A stretch of 33,319 nucleotides of DNA. Source: Planctomycetaceae bacterium UBA4732. Its GTDB lineage: Bacteria > Planctomycetota > Planctomycetia > Gemmatales > Gemmataceae. Location: NCBI GenBank assembly GCA_002404095.1, contig DHJA01000121.1, forward strand, positions 12,552-45,870. The letters are read 5' to 3'. Within the stretch, counting starts at the first letter, position 1; each line of letters begins with the position of its first letter. Below, piece by piece: positions 8,096 to 17,189 of this stretch. A program made the position numbers and the translations under genes. The notes under the pieces are model-generated. The model was not told the origin of the DNA. It saw only the letters and a list, made by a program, of their open reading frames with translations, and did not search any database.

Positions 8096-10309
8096 CTATT
8101 CCGGCAGATAGGGGGCCGGATCGATCAGCCGTAAATTCCTGGCGGAAATGATGGGCCGCTGGGGCGCCTGCCGCAAAGACTGAAATTCAGGGAACGAACT
8201 CAAGACGCCCTTGAAGATCGGAAGGTCTTCAAAACTTTGCGCGTTTTCTCCGCGATCGCAGGCTCTTCGGAGATAGGACAGCGATTGCGCGGCTCTGCCC
8301 ATGCGATTGAGCGGGAGGCCGTCCCGCGCCGCGTAGGCGTACATCTCGGCGGCGTACCGATACATCACGCGGTCTTCCGGACCTATTTCGACCGCCCGCC
8401 GCATGTCTTCAAGGGCGGACTCGGGAATCGGGGACGAGCCGACAAGGTATCGCTCACGCCCGCGAAGCGAGAAAAGGGCGCGGTTGTAGAGCGCCGCCTG
8501 GAGATTGGGGTCAGTCCGGAGCGCCGCGTCGAGGTCTTGCCGCGTCCTTTCCAAGTCGTTGGTTTTCCATTCGCTAAAGGCTCGATCATTGTAGAGGCCG
8601 GCGGACGTGAATCCCGCTTTAAAGGCTTCGTCGAATTGCTTGATCGCCATTTCGTGCTGCCGGAGTCGGCTGCTGCAATAGCCGATCCGGGCCAAAGTGG
8701 GGCCGTCTTCCTGGTGCTTATTAACTTCGACAAAGTCGGCTTGCGCACTGCTGAATTGGGTGAAGTCGTCGTCGGCTTCCGCCAGGCGCAGAGTGGCGGC
8801 GCCGCGCGCCAAGAGGTAGTTCCGTCGCCCTTGGTCCTGGGGATGGTCCCGCAGCGCTTGGTCGAACTGCTTCTCCGCGCGGGCGTAATCGCCGGCGACA
8901 AAGGCGGTTCGACCCTCCTTATAGGCCCGCACATCGGCAGGGTCTTGCGTCGCCAACTCTCTCGCCGCTGCGCCGACGCCAAGAAACAGAGTCGCCGCCA
9001 GCGCGATCGCCGTCAGCGGCCGGCGCGCGGCGGCGCGGCTCAACCGCGCCGGAAGTCCTAGATAGTGATAGACCCCTGCCGCTAGGACGGCCGCCGACGC
9101 CGGCCGCTCGGCCGGCTCGAAGGCGAGACAATTCTCGATCAGCCTCGCGAGGCCGCGATCCACTGCCGGGTTAAGGCGTCGTAGGGGAGTGCAACCGTTC
9201 TGTTGGCGCCGTAGCACGCAGGCCGCTGCCGCCTGCGGCGATTGCCCCGATGGCGCCCGTCCGAAGGGATGCTTGCCGGTAAGAAGCTCGTACAGGACCG
9301 CACCGAGCGCGAAAAGGTCCACGCGTTCGTCCATCGCGCCTTCGTCGGAATCCCGGACCATCGCGCGCAGCTGCTCGGGGGCCATGTACGGCAGGGTGCC
9401 GCCGAGGCGTGGGGCGTCGGCGCGGGCGTCGGCGGAGAGGTTGAAGTCGAGCAATAGTGCTTGGCCGTCCGGGCTTAACAGCACGTTGGACGGTTTGAGG
9501 TCGCGGTGGCAAACCCCCTCTTTATGGAGGAAGGCTAAGGCGCTGGCGACCTGGCCCGCCAGGCGGACGACGCCGTCCACATAGGCGCCGTCTTCAAGTT
9601 TGCCGCGGGGGCCAGACCCAAGTGGGGCCGGGTCGTCGGGACGGGCTGCGGCGCGAATCGCCTCGCCGATGACCGAAGCCCGGCGCGGCGGCGCCGCGTT
9701 TTTCGTCGGATACGCCCGGTCAAGTACGTCGGTAAGTGTAGCCGTGCCGAGAAAGGGCATACAAACGGCCGTCTGGCCGGAGCCTTCAATGAAGCGCGCG
9801 GACAGGACCGGTACGACGTTGGGGTGGGCGAGCCGGCCGAGTGTGCGGGCCTCAGCGGCTCCTCCCGACGACAGCTTGAGAGCCACGGGCCGTCCCCCCG
9901 CGGACTCCTCCAGCGCCAGGTAGACGCGCGCGAAGGAGCCGCGCCCCAATTCGCGTAAAAAGGTGAAGTCGTCGAGCCGCTCGCCAGGCGCCGGCCAATA
10001 CACGATGGGCGCCGCGGCAATCCCACTAGTCTTCCCTTGAAGGTACTCGTGCCAAGCAACCATTCGGCGAACAGACATCCGATAAGTCGGAAAGCGGTCG
10101 CAGAACGCCTCCGGTTCAGGCGTTTGGCCGGCGTCGACGCGTAGGCAGTATTCCGCGCAGGCTAAATCCAGGACGATGGCCTTATCCGCGCGCAATTCAG
10201 GTTGGCGGGCTAGTACTTCCGCGGCGTCGGGTTCGGCGCCGCGCTCCCATTCCGTCATGATCTCCTTCGCCGTCTGCCGAGGAGACGCCGCCTGCAGCAT
10301 GGTTGTCAT
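8096..10309 (-). CDS. Ser/Thr protein kinase with TPR repeats, ECF-linked
   Basis: 737 residues. After an alpha-helical N-terminus typical of planctomycete kinases, the kinase domain (about 114-415) has GRGSFARVY, K145 (VALK), HRDLKPSN with D270, DFN at 288-290 in place of DFG, and MAPEQ at 309-313. The substituted glycine is often tolerated, so activity is likely but unproven. A membrane helix follows (about 431-448), then an outer region with several TPR-like helical repeats (about 460-680), likely a protein-binding sensor. The start overlaps the stop of the ECF sigma gene by four bases (ATGA), so the two are translationally coupled. In sigma factors of this kind (STPK-linked ECF groups) the kinase is thought to take the place of an anti-sigma factor and control the sigma factor by phosphorylation. 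Confidence 0.9.
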   Translation of the reverse strand: MTTMLQAASPRQTAKEIMTEWERGAEPDAAEVLARQPELRADKAIVLDLACAEYCLRVDAGQTPEPEAFCDRFPTYRMSVRRMVAWHEYLQGKTSGIAAAPIVYWPAPGERLDDFTFLRELGRGSFARVYLALEESAGGRPVALKLSSGGAAEARTLGRLAHPNVVPVLSARFIEGSGQTAVCMPFLGTATLTDVLDRAYPTKNAAPPRRASVIGEAIRAAARPDDPAPLGSGPRGKLEDGAYVDGVVRLAGQVASALAFLHKEGVCHRDLKPSNVLLSPDGQALLLDFNLSADARADAPRLGGTLPYMAPEQLRAMVRDSDEGAMDERVDLFALGAVLYELLTGKHPFGRAPSGQSPQAAAACVLRRQQNGCTPLRRLNPAVDRGLARLIENCLAFEPAERPASAAVLAAGVYHYLGLPARLSRAAARRPLTAIALAATLFLGVGAAARELATQDPADVRAYKEGRTAFVAGDYARAEKQFDQALRDHPQDQGRRNYLLARGAATLRLAEADDDFTQFSSAQADFVEVNKHQEDGPTLARIGYCSSRLRQHEMAIKQFDEAFKAGFTSAGLYNDRAFSEWKTNDLERTRQDLDAALRTDPNLQAALYNRALFSLRGRERYLVGSSPIPESALEDMRRAVEIGPEDRVMYRYAAEMYAYAARDGLPLNRMGRAAQSLSYLRRACDRGENAQSFEDLPIFKGVLSSFPEFQSLRQAPQRPIISARNLRLIDPAPYLPE

Positions 10310-10881
10310 GGATTGCCTCGCTTCTCGGCGATTTTGAGCAGGAATCGCTGAATGAGCTTGGGGTGCAGGCCGGTTCGCTCCGCGATTTCTTTATAGTCGT
10401 TTCCTTGACGGAGCATCTCTAACAAGAGGCGACGATCAGGCGGTTGGCCCTCGATCATGCGTTCCCAACTTTCGTTGGCCACGGCGAATTGGCTCGGCGT
10501 CGGCCCGCGAACCGGCAGGCCGCGATCCGGGTCGTCATGGTCCAACGGGCGGAGGCGGTCGAGGTTGGACTTCTGGTTCTTAAAATTCTTACGGCCGGCG
10601 TCCGCCACCTTACGGTATGCCAATTCGGCAAGGAAACCGACAAGTTGGTCTGGAGTGTCAAAGGCACATTTCTCCCGAGGGGCCGTGAAGAAAGAGGCCC
10701 AAACGTCCTGCATGAAGTCGAGCGAGTCGTACTGCGTTCTCAGGCTATGGTGCAGGCGACAGCGAACGACGCGGCGGAGGTGGCCGCCATAGAGATCGCA
10801 CATCTCACGGGCAGCGTCAGGACATCCCGCCCGGACGCGCTCCATCAAGAGGTGGAATTCGTCGGCTACGACGTTGGACAT
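10306..10881 (-). CDS. ECF-type RNA polymerase sigma factor (STPK-linked)
   Basis: 191 residues with the two-domain ECF layout: region 2 (about 20-95, including YDSLDFMQDVWASFF) for -10 recognition and core binding, and region 4 (about 135-188, ending in a helix-turn-helix GNDYKEIAERTGLHPKLIQRF... ) for -35 recognition. There is no anti-sigma gene; the kinase gene at 8096 overlaps it instead. The two genes read leftward as an operon. The 243 bases between this gene and the next (10882-11124) contain its promoter region, but I saw no clear motif. Confidence 0.9.
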   Translation of the reverse strand: MSNVVADEFHLLMERVRAGCPDAAREMCDLYGGHLRRVVRCRLHHSLRTQYDSLDFMQDVWASFFTAPREKCAFDTPDQLVGFLAELAYRKVADAGRKNFKNQKSNLDRLRPLDHDDPDRGLPVRGPTPSQFAVANESWERMIEGQPPDRRLLLEMLRQGNDYKEIAERTGLHPKLIQRFLLKIAEKRGNP

Positions 10882-11124
10882 AATGCCAGCTTCCTCAACC
10901 GAGCGGGCGCGGCCGTCTGATCCTAACTAAAGAATAAAGCGAGTGGCGTAATAGAGCAAGCGAATTCCGCACCGTCCGGCCGAAATGATGGGCCTGACCG
11001 CCCTGGCTACGCCGGACCACTGGCTTGCGGCCACCGAGGATCAACCTGCGTAAAGGCATCCGGTCAGCGGCGTGATGGAAGGAAACTGTCTTCCGGGACG
11101 GCGATGCGTCGCCGCCCTGGAGGT

Positions 11125-12771
11125 TTACCGCACGCGCGCCTGGAATCGCAATACGCCGCCTTGTCCTGGCGCCAGTCGGCCGCGCACCTCCCAGCGCAAT
11201 ATCAGCGACCCCGCTTCGTTCTGTTCCGTCGTGAACACCGCGTCGCGATCCGATTGGGCGCTGCCCGCCACATACTCCAACCGCGACGATAGGCTGTCCG
11301 ACACCGCCACGTCCGTTAGTGGCCGGCCGCCGTGGTTGCTGTAGCGCAGGAAAAACGTCACCACGTCGCCTTGTTGGGCCGACTGCCGATCCGCGCACTT
11401 GATTAGCAATAGCGGCTTGTCCGGCGGCAGTGGACACGGTTCGTCGCAGCAGAGCGTGAAGTCGCGCGTTTCCAGTGTGCCACTCACCACGTCCGTGCCG
11501 CCTTCCACGCGAGCCAATGCGGCCGTGCCAGTGATTTGCTCCACGCCGCTTACGCCGATCGGTTGGCTCAACGCGAGGGCAAACTCGACTTGTTTGACAA
11601 ACCGCGTCCGCTCCACTTCCGTCACCGTTTCCGACTTTTTCCGGATGAGATAGGTGACAAGGCTTAGATCGAGTTGCCGCGCGTTCAGTACCTCCACGCG
11701 CACCAGGCCGCCGACGCCTATAATGGCCTGGGCGCCGGTCGGCCGCTCACGGCCGAATATCGACTTTAGCTCCGCGAATTGTAGCTCTTGCAGGCTCGGC
11801 GTGCGTTGCTCCATCAAAATTTGTCCGCGCACTCCGAGGGCGTCCTGTACACCGACGGCGGCTTCGTAGCGGCCCAACGGCAGATTGCTGCGTAGTACGG
11901 CAAAGCGCGGCGAACAAAGGCAAATGCGGTTGGAAGGGGCCACGCGGCGTCGGCCGGCCGCGTCGGTGTACTCGCCCACAGTGTCTTCGGGATCGAGTCC
12001 GTAGAGCCGGCCGTCGGCGCCGATGCCGGCACGCGGGCCGCGGTCGCCGCCGTCGTGGAAGCACTCTTCTTCCGGCGGCCGTGGGCCGAGGATCGGGTCG
12101 TAGAAGCCACAGCCCACCCACGGCAGGCAGGGGCCGACGCGCGGCAGCGGCAACGACTTCTCATCGGGAAACAGGATCGTGCCGGGGACCGTGCTCGAGA
12201 CGAGTTCAGCCGGCGGCGGAATGCGGCCGCCGAAGCGCACCACCAGCACCGGCCGGCCGAATTCGCGGGCTTCATTGAGGAGATCGCGATCCGCCGGCAA
12301 GTCCGTTTCCATAGTCTGGCCGGGCGGCGCCAGGCCGGGTGCGGCCTTCTCCGGATTTTCGAGATACACGACCTTTGTTATCAGCGATCCGGAAAGAGCG
12401 CTTCGCAGGTCGGCGTCCGTCAGTACGACCGGCGCGGGGAAGGAGGCCGGGTTGACGCGGGCCGTGAGGGTAAGACTGCCGCGCACTTCAAGAGTGGGAT
12501 AGACGGCCAGGTCGGGCTGGTCGGCGAAGCCGGAACATTTGATCCGGTAGAGGTAGCCTGGACGCAAGCCAACCACCGCCGGCGCGTTAAAGGTGCGGCC
12601 CTCCGGCGTACCCTGGTAGAACGTGGTCCGCATTCCTGGCGGCCCGGCGAAGCGGACAAAAAGTAGCGGCGAAGGTCCGCGCGTCGGCAACGGCGGCGGC
12701 TGGGCGTCGGCCGCGCCAAGCGACGCGGCCCCCATCAGCAGGACGGCGACATAGATGCGCAGGGTCTTCAT
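11125..12771 (-). CDS. Exported protein with C-terminal DUF11-like repeat
   Basis: 548 residues from the chosen start, which gives a signal peptide (MKTLRIYVAVLLMGAASLGA, cleavage after ADA) and has GGAG at -8. Upstream in-frame starts at 12834 and 12912 lie inside the inverted repeat at 12805-12989 and add a charged, unlikely N-terminus. The N-terminal part (about 35-190) shares a domain with the lipoprotein at 13019: matching segments are GMR, YPTLEV, the VxxTxxDL segment, KVVYL and VLVVRFG. The C-terminal 100 residues fit the DUF11/conserved-repeat beta-sandwich (GDVVTFFLRYSNHGGRPLTD, then DSLSSRLEYV). Probably a cell-surface or wall-associated protein; its exact role is unknown. Confidence 0.75.
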   Translation of the reverse strand: MKTLRIYVAVLLMGAASLGAADAQPPPLPTRGPSPLLFVRFAGPPGMRTTFYQGTPEGRTFNAPAVVGLRPGYLYRIKCSGFADQPDLAVYPTLEVRGSLTLTARVNPASFPAPVVLTDADLRSALSGSLITKVVYLENPEKAAPGLAPPGQTMETDLPADRDLLNEAREFGRPVLVVRFGGRIPPPAELVSSTVPGTILFPDEKSLPLPRVGPCLPWVGCGFYDPILGPRPPEEECFHDGGDRGPRAGIGADGRLYGLDPEDTVGEYTDAAGRRRVAPSNRICLCSPRFAVLRSNLPLGRYEAAVGVQDALGVRGQILMEQRTPSLQELQFAELKSIFGRERPTGAQAIIGVGGLVRVEVLNARQLDLSLVTYLIRKKSETVTEVERTRFVKQVEFALALSQPIGVSGVEQITGTAALARVEGGTDVVSGTLETRDFTLCCDEPCPLPPDKPLLLIKCADRQSAQQGDVVTFFLRYSNHGGRPLTDVAVSDSLSSRLEYVAGSAQSDRDAVFTTEQNEAGSLILRWEVRGRLAPGQGGVLRFQARVR

Positions 12772-12804
12772 CGGCTCCAATCCTCGGCGAGTCAGTAACC
12801 GAAC

Positions 12805-12989
12805 GGCGAGCCGGGAGCGTAACAGTACTTTCATAATGTACTCCTCACGCTCCGCGTGAGGAACAACGAACGCCCATAATGTACTCCTCACGCTCTGCTC
12901 GCCGTTCCTCACGCGGAGCGTGAGGAGTACATTATGAAAGTACTGGTAAGCTCCCGGAGTCCTCCGAGAGCTTACGCTCCCGGCTCGCC
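12805..12989. repeat. Nested inverted-repeat element (42-bp perfect arms)
   Basis: The arms 12823-12864 and 12904-12945 are perfect 42-bp reverse complements. Outside them, 12805-12822 pairs perfectly with 12972-12989 (18 bp). Between these right arms lies a smaller hairpin at 12946-12975 (GTAAGCTC / GAGCTTAC). Each 42-bp arm contains its own short palindrome (CCTCACGC / GCGTGAGG), and the loop has a third partial copy of the arm (about 12876-12895). It looks like a composite of REP/MITE-like units different from those near the RAYT gene. It lies between two co-directional exported-protein genes and could act as transcript end or boundary. Confidence 0.8.
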
Positions 12990-13018
12990 ATAGTGTTAGA
13001 GCCTCTTACGCGATCCGA

Positions 13019-14398
13019 TTACTTCGTTGGTTCGGACAAGTCCGCCGACGCCAAGGTAGGCGGAACTGGAGGCAAGAACTGCGCCGGCTGCGTTGGCGGC
13101 AACTTGCCGGTCAAGCTGCTGGGGACGCCCTTGTCCTTCTTCTTGGTAGCGCCCGAGCCAGACGACGCCGACGGCGCCGGCTTCGCGTCGGGGAGAGGTA
13201 ATGCCGGCGGCAGCAACGGCCCGATCGGCGGTCGGCCTGGAGGCAGCAGCGATGGCGGGATGGTGGGCATCGTAGGCATCGCGGGCAACCCCGGCAACGT
13301 CATCCGGTTCGGGGCGCCTGGTGGCAATGCGGCCGGAGGCGGCGGCGGCTTGGGCGCGAACGGGCTGGGCGCGTCCATGGCCGGCGTGTTCGGCGCCTCT
13401 AGGTCGATGTTGCCCAAGCGAACCACGAGCAGGATGCTGCCCCGGCGATGGGCCTCCGCGATCGGATCAACGCCCGGCTCCAAGCGCGACGAGATCACCT
13501 CGTCGGTGCCGGTGACGGCCAGATCCTGGAATTGCGGATCCGGCAAGTAGACGACCTTCACCAGATAATTGCCCGACGCCACTTGGTTAAAGTCCTCTTC
13601 GGTGAACGTGACCGGCACCGCGCTATGGGCCAGGAACGTCGCCGTCTTGGCGGTGCCCGGCACAACTTCCAGCGTCGGATAAAGCTCGACGCCGGGGCGA
13701 TTGGCGATGTCATTCAGCTTGAGGCGATAGATGGCGGCCTGGAGGAAGTTGTAGCGGCCGGGCGCCTCAAGGTACTGCTGGCCGAAGCCGGCCTTGCCGT
13801 CAGGCGTCGGCGCGAACCAGCTGATGCGCATTCCGTTTGGCCCGGTGAAGCGAACCTCCGTCCGCTGCGCGGGGTACGGGCTGACGCCGCCGGTCAGGGC
13901 GCCGACGGCGGCCACGGCGCCGGGCGCGCCCTGTCCGGGCACGAAGGGATTGCCGGCGCCAGGCCCGCATGGCATCCCTGGCATCCCCGGAGCACCTGGC
14001 ATTCCGGGCAGGCCAGGCGGCATAAGGTTCGGCGGGCAGTTGCCGCCGGGCGGACAGAAGCCCTGTGTCTGAATAATGCCGGATTTGCCATCCGGAACGA
14101 AGCCGGTCTGCTGAACCAATTCTAGCGGTACGCTCTGACGCACCATCGAGCGGGCCAGGTCGGCGCCCCCCGGCGGCGTCATGCTATACGGCGCGGCCAG
14201 AGCCACAGGTCGGCCATACGGCCCTTGAAAGCCCGGCACTGACGATGCCGTGGCGGCGCAACCCGACATACAGCCGGTGTTGCCGTGGTCGAAGGCGTGG
14301 CTCATGTATTGGCCGCCGCCGCCCCCGGCTCCGCAGTCGGAGGATACGCAGCCGCTCAGAGCGGCCAGCAGCACCATCGCACCCATCGTACGCTTCAT
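13019..14398 (-). CDS. Proline-rich lipoprotein, paralogue of its downstream neighbour
   Basis: 459 residues. The N-terminus has a type II signal peptide with lipobox LSGC (lipidated C17), so it should be membrane-anchored outside the cytoplasm. Residues about 127-148 form a short collagen-like Gly-X-Y stretch (repeats of GMP and GAP). The central part (about 180-345) shares a domain with the protein at 11125 (FTGPNGMR, YPTLEV, VPVTFTEEDF, YLVKVVYLPDP, LLVVRLG). The C-terminal third is low-complexity and Pro-rich (about 350-430). Both genes read leftward, so the two products may work together on the surface. No known enzyme motif was seen. Confidence 0.75.
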   Translation of the reverse strand: MKRTMGAMVLLAALSGCVSSDCGAGGGGGQYMSHAFDHGNTGCMSGCAATASSVPGFQGPYGRPVALAAPYSMTPPGGADLARSMVRQSVPLELVQQTGFVPDGKSGIIQTQGFCPPGGNCPPNLMPPGLPGMPGAPGMPGMPCGPGAGNPFVPGQGAPGAVAAVGALTGGVSPYPAQRTEVRFTGPNGMRISWFAPTPDGKAGFGQQYLEAPGRYNFLQAAIYRLKLNDIANRPGVELYPTLEVVPGTAKTATFLAHSAVPVTFTEEDFNQVASGNYLVKVVYLPDPQFQDLAVTGTDEVISSRLEPGVDPIAEAHRRGSILLVVRLGNIDLEAPNTPAMDAPSPFAPKPPPPPAALPPGAPNRMTLPGLPAMPTMPTIPPSLLPPGRPPIGPLLPPALPLPDAKPAPSASSGSGATKKKDKGVPSSLTGKLPPTQPAQFLPPVPPTLASADLSEPTK

Positions 14399-14830
14399 AC
14401 GTTCCCCCTGCTTTCGGCGTTCGGCCGTCGGCGCAGCGCGTCCGGCCGGAATCCCTTCCCTGCCCAGGTTCCGCCATCCGCGGCGGCGGGTGTAGGTTCC
14501 CTAAATGAGGGGGAAGGGTTGTGATCTTTGGAATGGTTCTTCCGCCCCTGCCTTATATTCGGCGCGCCGGGGGCAAGTACTTTCGTCAAACACGGAAGTC
14601 TTTACCTTCTCCAAAAAAGCGTCCCCCTCGATTTTGGCAACTTCGGGAGGAAAAAACAAAATCCACGCACACGGGTGGTTGAGACGGTGGGCCGCGTGAA
14701 GTAAGCTAGCCGCAATAGACATATAGACATCGTGTTCTCAAATCTTCTCAAGGGCGGCTCTCGCGCTAACAACTTCGAGCGCGGGTCCCCGTGACGCCTC
14801 CCCAACGGCTGGGTAGGAACCACTCCGGAA
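14399..14830. other. Divergent intergenic region, 432 bp
   Basis: Lies between the lipoprotein gene (leftward) and the MASE1 gene (rightward), and so should hold both promoters. It includes an AT-richer part (about 14580-14660) and a TA-rich spot near 14716-14730 (ATAGACATATAGACAT). I could not assign -35/-10 elements with confidence, and saw no coding sequence or RNA gene. Confidence 0.5.
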
Positions 14831-15595
14831 ATGGGACCACTGATGGCTTCCCCATCCAAAACAGGTCCTCCCGTCGCGCGGCCGTCGCCGGACGTCGCCC
14901 TTCCCGTTGAGAGCGTTCGTCCTTACTGGCCTTCGCCCGGCGTCCGGTTGTTGCTGGCGTTCTCCGGCTTGATTCTGTTGGTTCTCAGCAAACCAACGGC
15001 ATCCAGCGGCTCTCCCGGCTTATGGGCGCCGTCCGCTGGTCTGGGCTTGGTTTTGGTTGCCTGGTTCGGATCGTGGGCCGGGTTGCTGATACTCGGCGCC
15101 GGACTGATTGCCGTCCTGCAGACCGTACTCATTGGAACCGTCTTCGCAGGGCGCGTCGATGCGGCCTCTATCAGCTTGACCGCCATAGACGCGCTGTTAG
15201 GAACCGCTCAAGCGCTGGCGGCCTGGTGGGCCTATCGGCGGCTCGGCGGCGGCGCACGCGCCCTAAACGATCCGCAGTCCGCCGTTCTCTTCGTCCTGCT
15301 CGTGCCGGGGTTGACGGCGGTGCTGTTCGCCGTCGCGCATGTCGTGCTGGTCGGGGTGGTGCTTGAAGAGTGGACCGATTTTCCGCAGCGACTCGCTCAA
15401 TGGTGGCTCAGCCGGGCGCTGGGTTTGCTGGCCGTCGCGCCGCCGCTGCTGACGGCGGCGACGCCGTGGTTGGTGCGCCTCGGCCTGATCCGGCCGGAAA
15501 CGGCGACCCGGAAGCAATCGGCGGATGCCGGTCACGCCGGCGCCGGCGCGCCTCGGCGGCGTCGGCCAGGCGGACGCCGCCGTGTAGGTGCTTGA
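14831..15595 (+). CDS. MASE1-type membrane sensor protein, perhaps the front of a split kinase
   Basis: 254 residues with about seven or eight hydrophobic helices between residues 35 and 215, ending in a W..SRALGLLAVAPPLL segment as in MASE1 sensor domains. MASE1 is an integral membrane input domain of histidine kinases and cyclases. The last 35 residues turn into an Arg-rich tail (GAPRRRRPGGRRR), the sort of sequence produced by reading GC-rich DNA out of frame. The next gene starts 8 bases before this one ends and begins without a membrane segment. The parts probably once formed one MASE1-PAS-histidine kinase. ATG at 14843 is an alternative start. Confidence 0.7.
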   Translation: MGPLMASPSKTGPPVARPSPDVALPVESVRPYWPSPGVRLLLAFSGLILLVLSKPTASSGSPGLWAPSAGLGLVLVAWFGSWAGLLILGAGLIAVLQTVLIGTVFAGRVDAASISLTAIDALLGTAQALAAWWAYRRLGGGARALNDPQSAVLFVLLVPGLTAVLFAVAHVVLVGVVLEEWTDFPQRLAQWWLSRALGLLAVAPPLLTAATPWLVRLGLIRPETATRKQSADAGHAGAGAPRRRRPGGRRRVGA

Positions 15596-17126
15596 GGATC
15601 TGACGGCGCTGCGCCAGGCCGAGGCCGCGCGCCGCGACACCGAGGGCCGGCTGCGCACCGTCGTCGAAACCATGGCCGAGGGTTTGGTGGTTCAGGACCG
15701 CAAGGGAAAGGTCGTCGAGTGCAACACGGCCGCCGGCGCCGTCTTCCATCGGTCGCCCGAACAGCTGCGAGATTCATCGCTTTTGCCGGCCGGCTGGACC
15801 TGTCTGGGTGAGGACGGCGCGGCCCTGCCTTATGACGAACAGCCTGTGCCTATCGCGTTGCGGACGGGCCGGCCGATGCGAAACTTCGTTCTCGGCCTTC
15901 GCTCCGATGCGGCCGACAGCTGCGTCTCCGAATCGGGCGTGCGCTGGTTCCTCGTCAACGCCATGCCCTTGTCCGACGGGGCAATCTCGGCGGGCGTGGT
16001 GACGACTTTCTCCGACGTAACCGCCTACCGCCGCGCCCAAGATATTTTACAACTCTCGGAAGACAAATATCGCGGTTTAATCGAATCGCTGCCGCTCATG
16101 GTGGTCCAATTCGACCGTGAAATGTGCATCGAGTACTTCAACCCCGCCGTGCGTACCATCAGCGGTTTTGAGTTGGACGAAGTGGCGGACCCCGCCGCCT
16201 GGACCAGCCGTATTCTCTCCGAGGACTTGCCGCGACTTCAAGAGATGATCCACAACGCCCTAAGCGGACGGGCCGGGCGCACCGAGTACCGCTTCCGCGC
16301 GAAGGACGGTTCCGTCAAGTCAGCCTTCGCCATGGGCCAGCCACGCTGGCATGAGGGCGCCGTCATCGGTGTTACCACCCTATTGGTGGATATGATCCGC
16401 GAGCGCCAGTTGGAGCAAGACCTCCAGCGCGCCCAGCGTCTGGAATTGATCGGCCGGCTGTCCAGCGGAATCGCCCACGATTTCAACAACCTCCTAACCG
16501 TGGTGATAAGCCTGGCGGATCTGGCGCACGGAAACCTGCCGTCGGGCCATCCCGTTCACGACGACCTGAACCGCATTACGGAAGCCGGCGAGCAGGCCGC
16601 GAGCTTGGCCGGCCAACTGCTAGCTTTCAGTAAGCAGCAGCGCACGACAACGCGGCGTTCCGACGTGAATCGGGCCGCCCGGCGGACACTGGACCTATTG
16701 CGGGGCGTCTTGCCGTCGGCCGTGCGGTTGGAAGTTTCCTTAGCGGACGGCGAACTTTTTGTGCCGCTGGACGAGACGCAACTCCAACAAGTGCTGATGA
16801 ACCTGTGCCTCAACGCCCGCGACGCCATGCCTGACGGCGGCCGGCTCGGCGTTCGCACGGAAGCCGTATCGGTAGCCGAAGAGGCCGGCGCCGCGCCGTG
16901 GGTGCGGCTGTCAGTGGCCGACGAGGGCTGTGGCATGAGCGATGAGATCAAAATGCAGATATTCGATCCTTTTTACTCCACAAAGGAGCGCGGCACCGGC
17001 CTGGGATTGGCGGTGGTGCGGCAGATCGTGGAGGGATGTGGCGGTCGCGTCGAGACCCATACGGAATTGGGACGCGGTTCGCGCTTCGATGTATGGCTGC
17101 CCGTCGGTTCGCCCGCATTCGATTGA
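15588..17126 (+). CDS. PAS-PAS sensor histidine kinase
   Basis: 512 residues from a GTG start. Two PAS domains (about 20-145 and 155-275) lead to a HisKA helix with H297 in AHDFNN, and a catalytic ATPase domain with N-box NLCLNARDAM (405-414), G1 DEGCGM (445-450) and GTGLGL (469-474). It should autophosphorylate and pass phosphate to a response regulator, none of which is encoded next door. Its first ten residues (LEDLTALRQAEA) look like the end of a preceding PAS domain. In the same frame, upstream of a TAG at 15585, the sequence LGGVGQADAAV would continue that strand. This supports a split of a longer gene. Confidence 0.85.
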   Translation: MLEDLTALRQAEAARRDTEGRLRTVVETMAEGLVVQDRKGKVVECNTAAGAVFHRSPEQLRDSSLLPAGWTCLGEDGAALPYDEQPVPIALRTGRPMRNFVLGLRSDAADSCVSESGVRWFLVNAMPLSDGAISAGVVTTFSDVTAYRRAQDILQLSEDKYRGLIESLPLMVVQFDREMCIEYFNPAVRTISGFELDEVADPAAWTSRILSEDLPRLQEMIHNALSGRAGRTEYRFRAKDGSVKSAFAMGQPRWHEGAVIGVTTLLVDMIRERQLEQDLQRAQRLELIGRLSSGIAHDFNNLLTVVISLADLAHGNLPSGHPVHDDLNRITEAGEQAASLAGQLLAFSKQQRTTTRRSDVNRAARRTLDLLRGVLPSAVRLEVSLADGELFVPLDETQLQQVLMNLCLNARDAMPDGGRLGVRTEAVSVAEEAGAAPWVRLSVADEGCGMSDEIKMQIFDPFYSTKERGTGLGLAVVRQIVEGCGGRVETHTELGRGSRFDVWLPVGSPAFD

Positions 17127-17189
17127 ACGGATCAGGCCGAGGCGGCGGCAACAACGTGGCCTGTCGAAGGAGAAATAGTGTTTCAGTTA

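Noticed and set aside
12772..12912. Longer start of the exported DUF11-like protein at 12912 or 12834
   Set aside because: The added residues are encoded by the inverted-repeat element and would bury the clear signal peptide starting at 12771.
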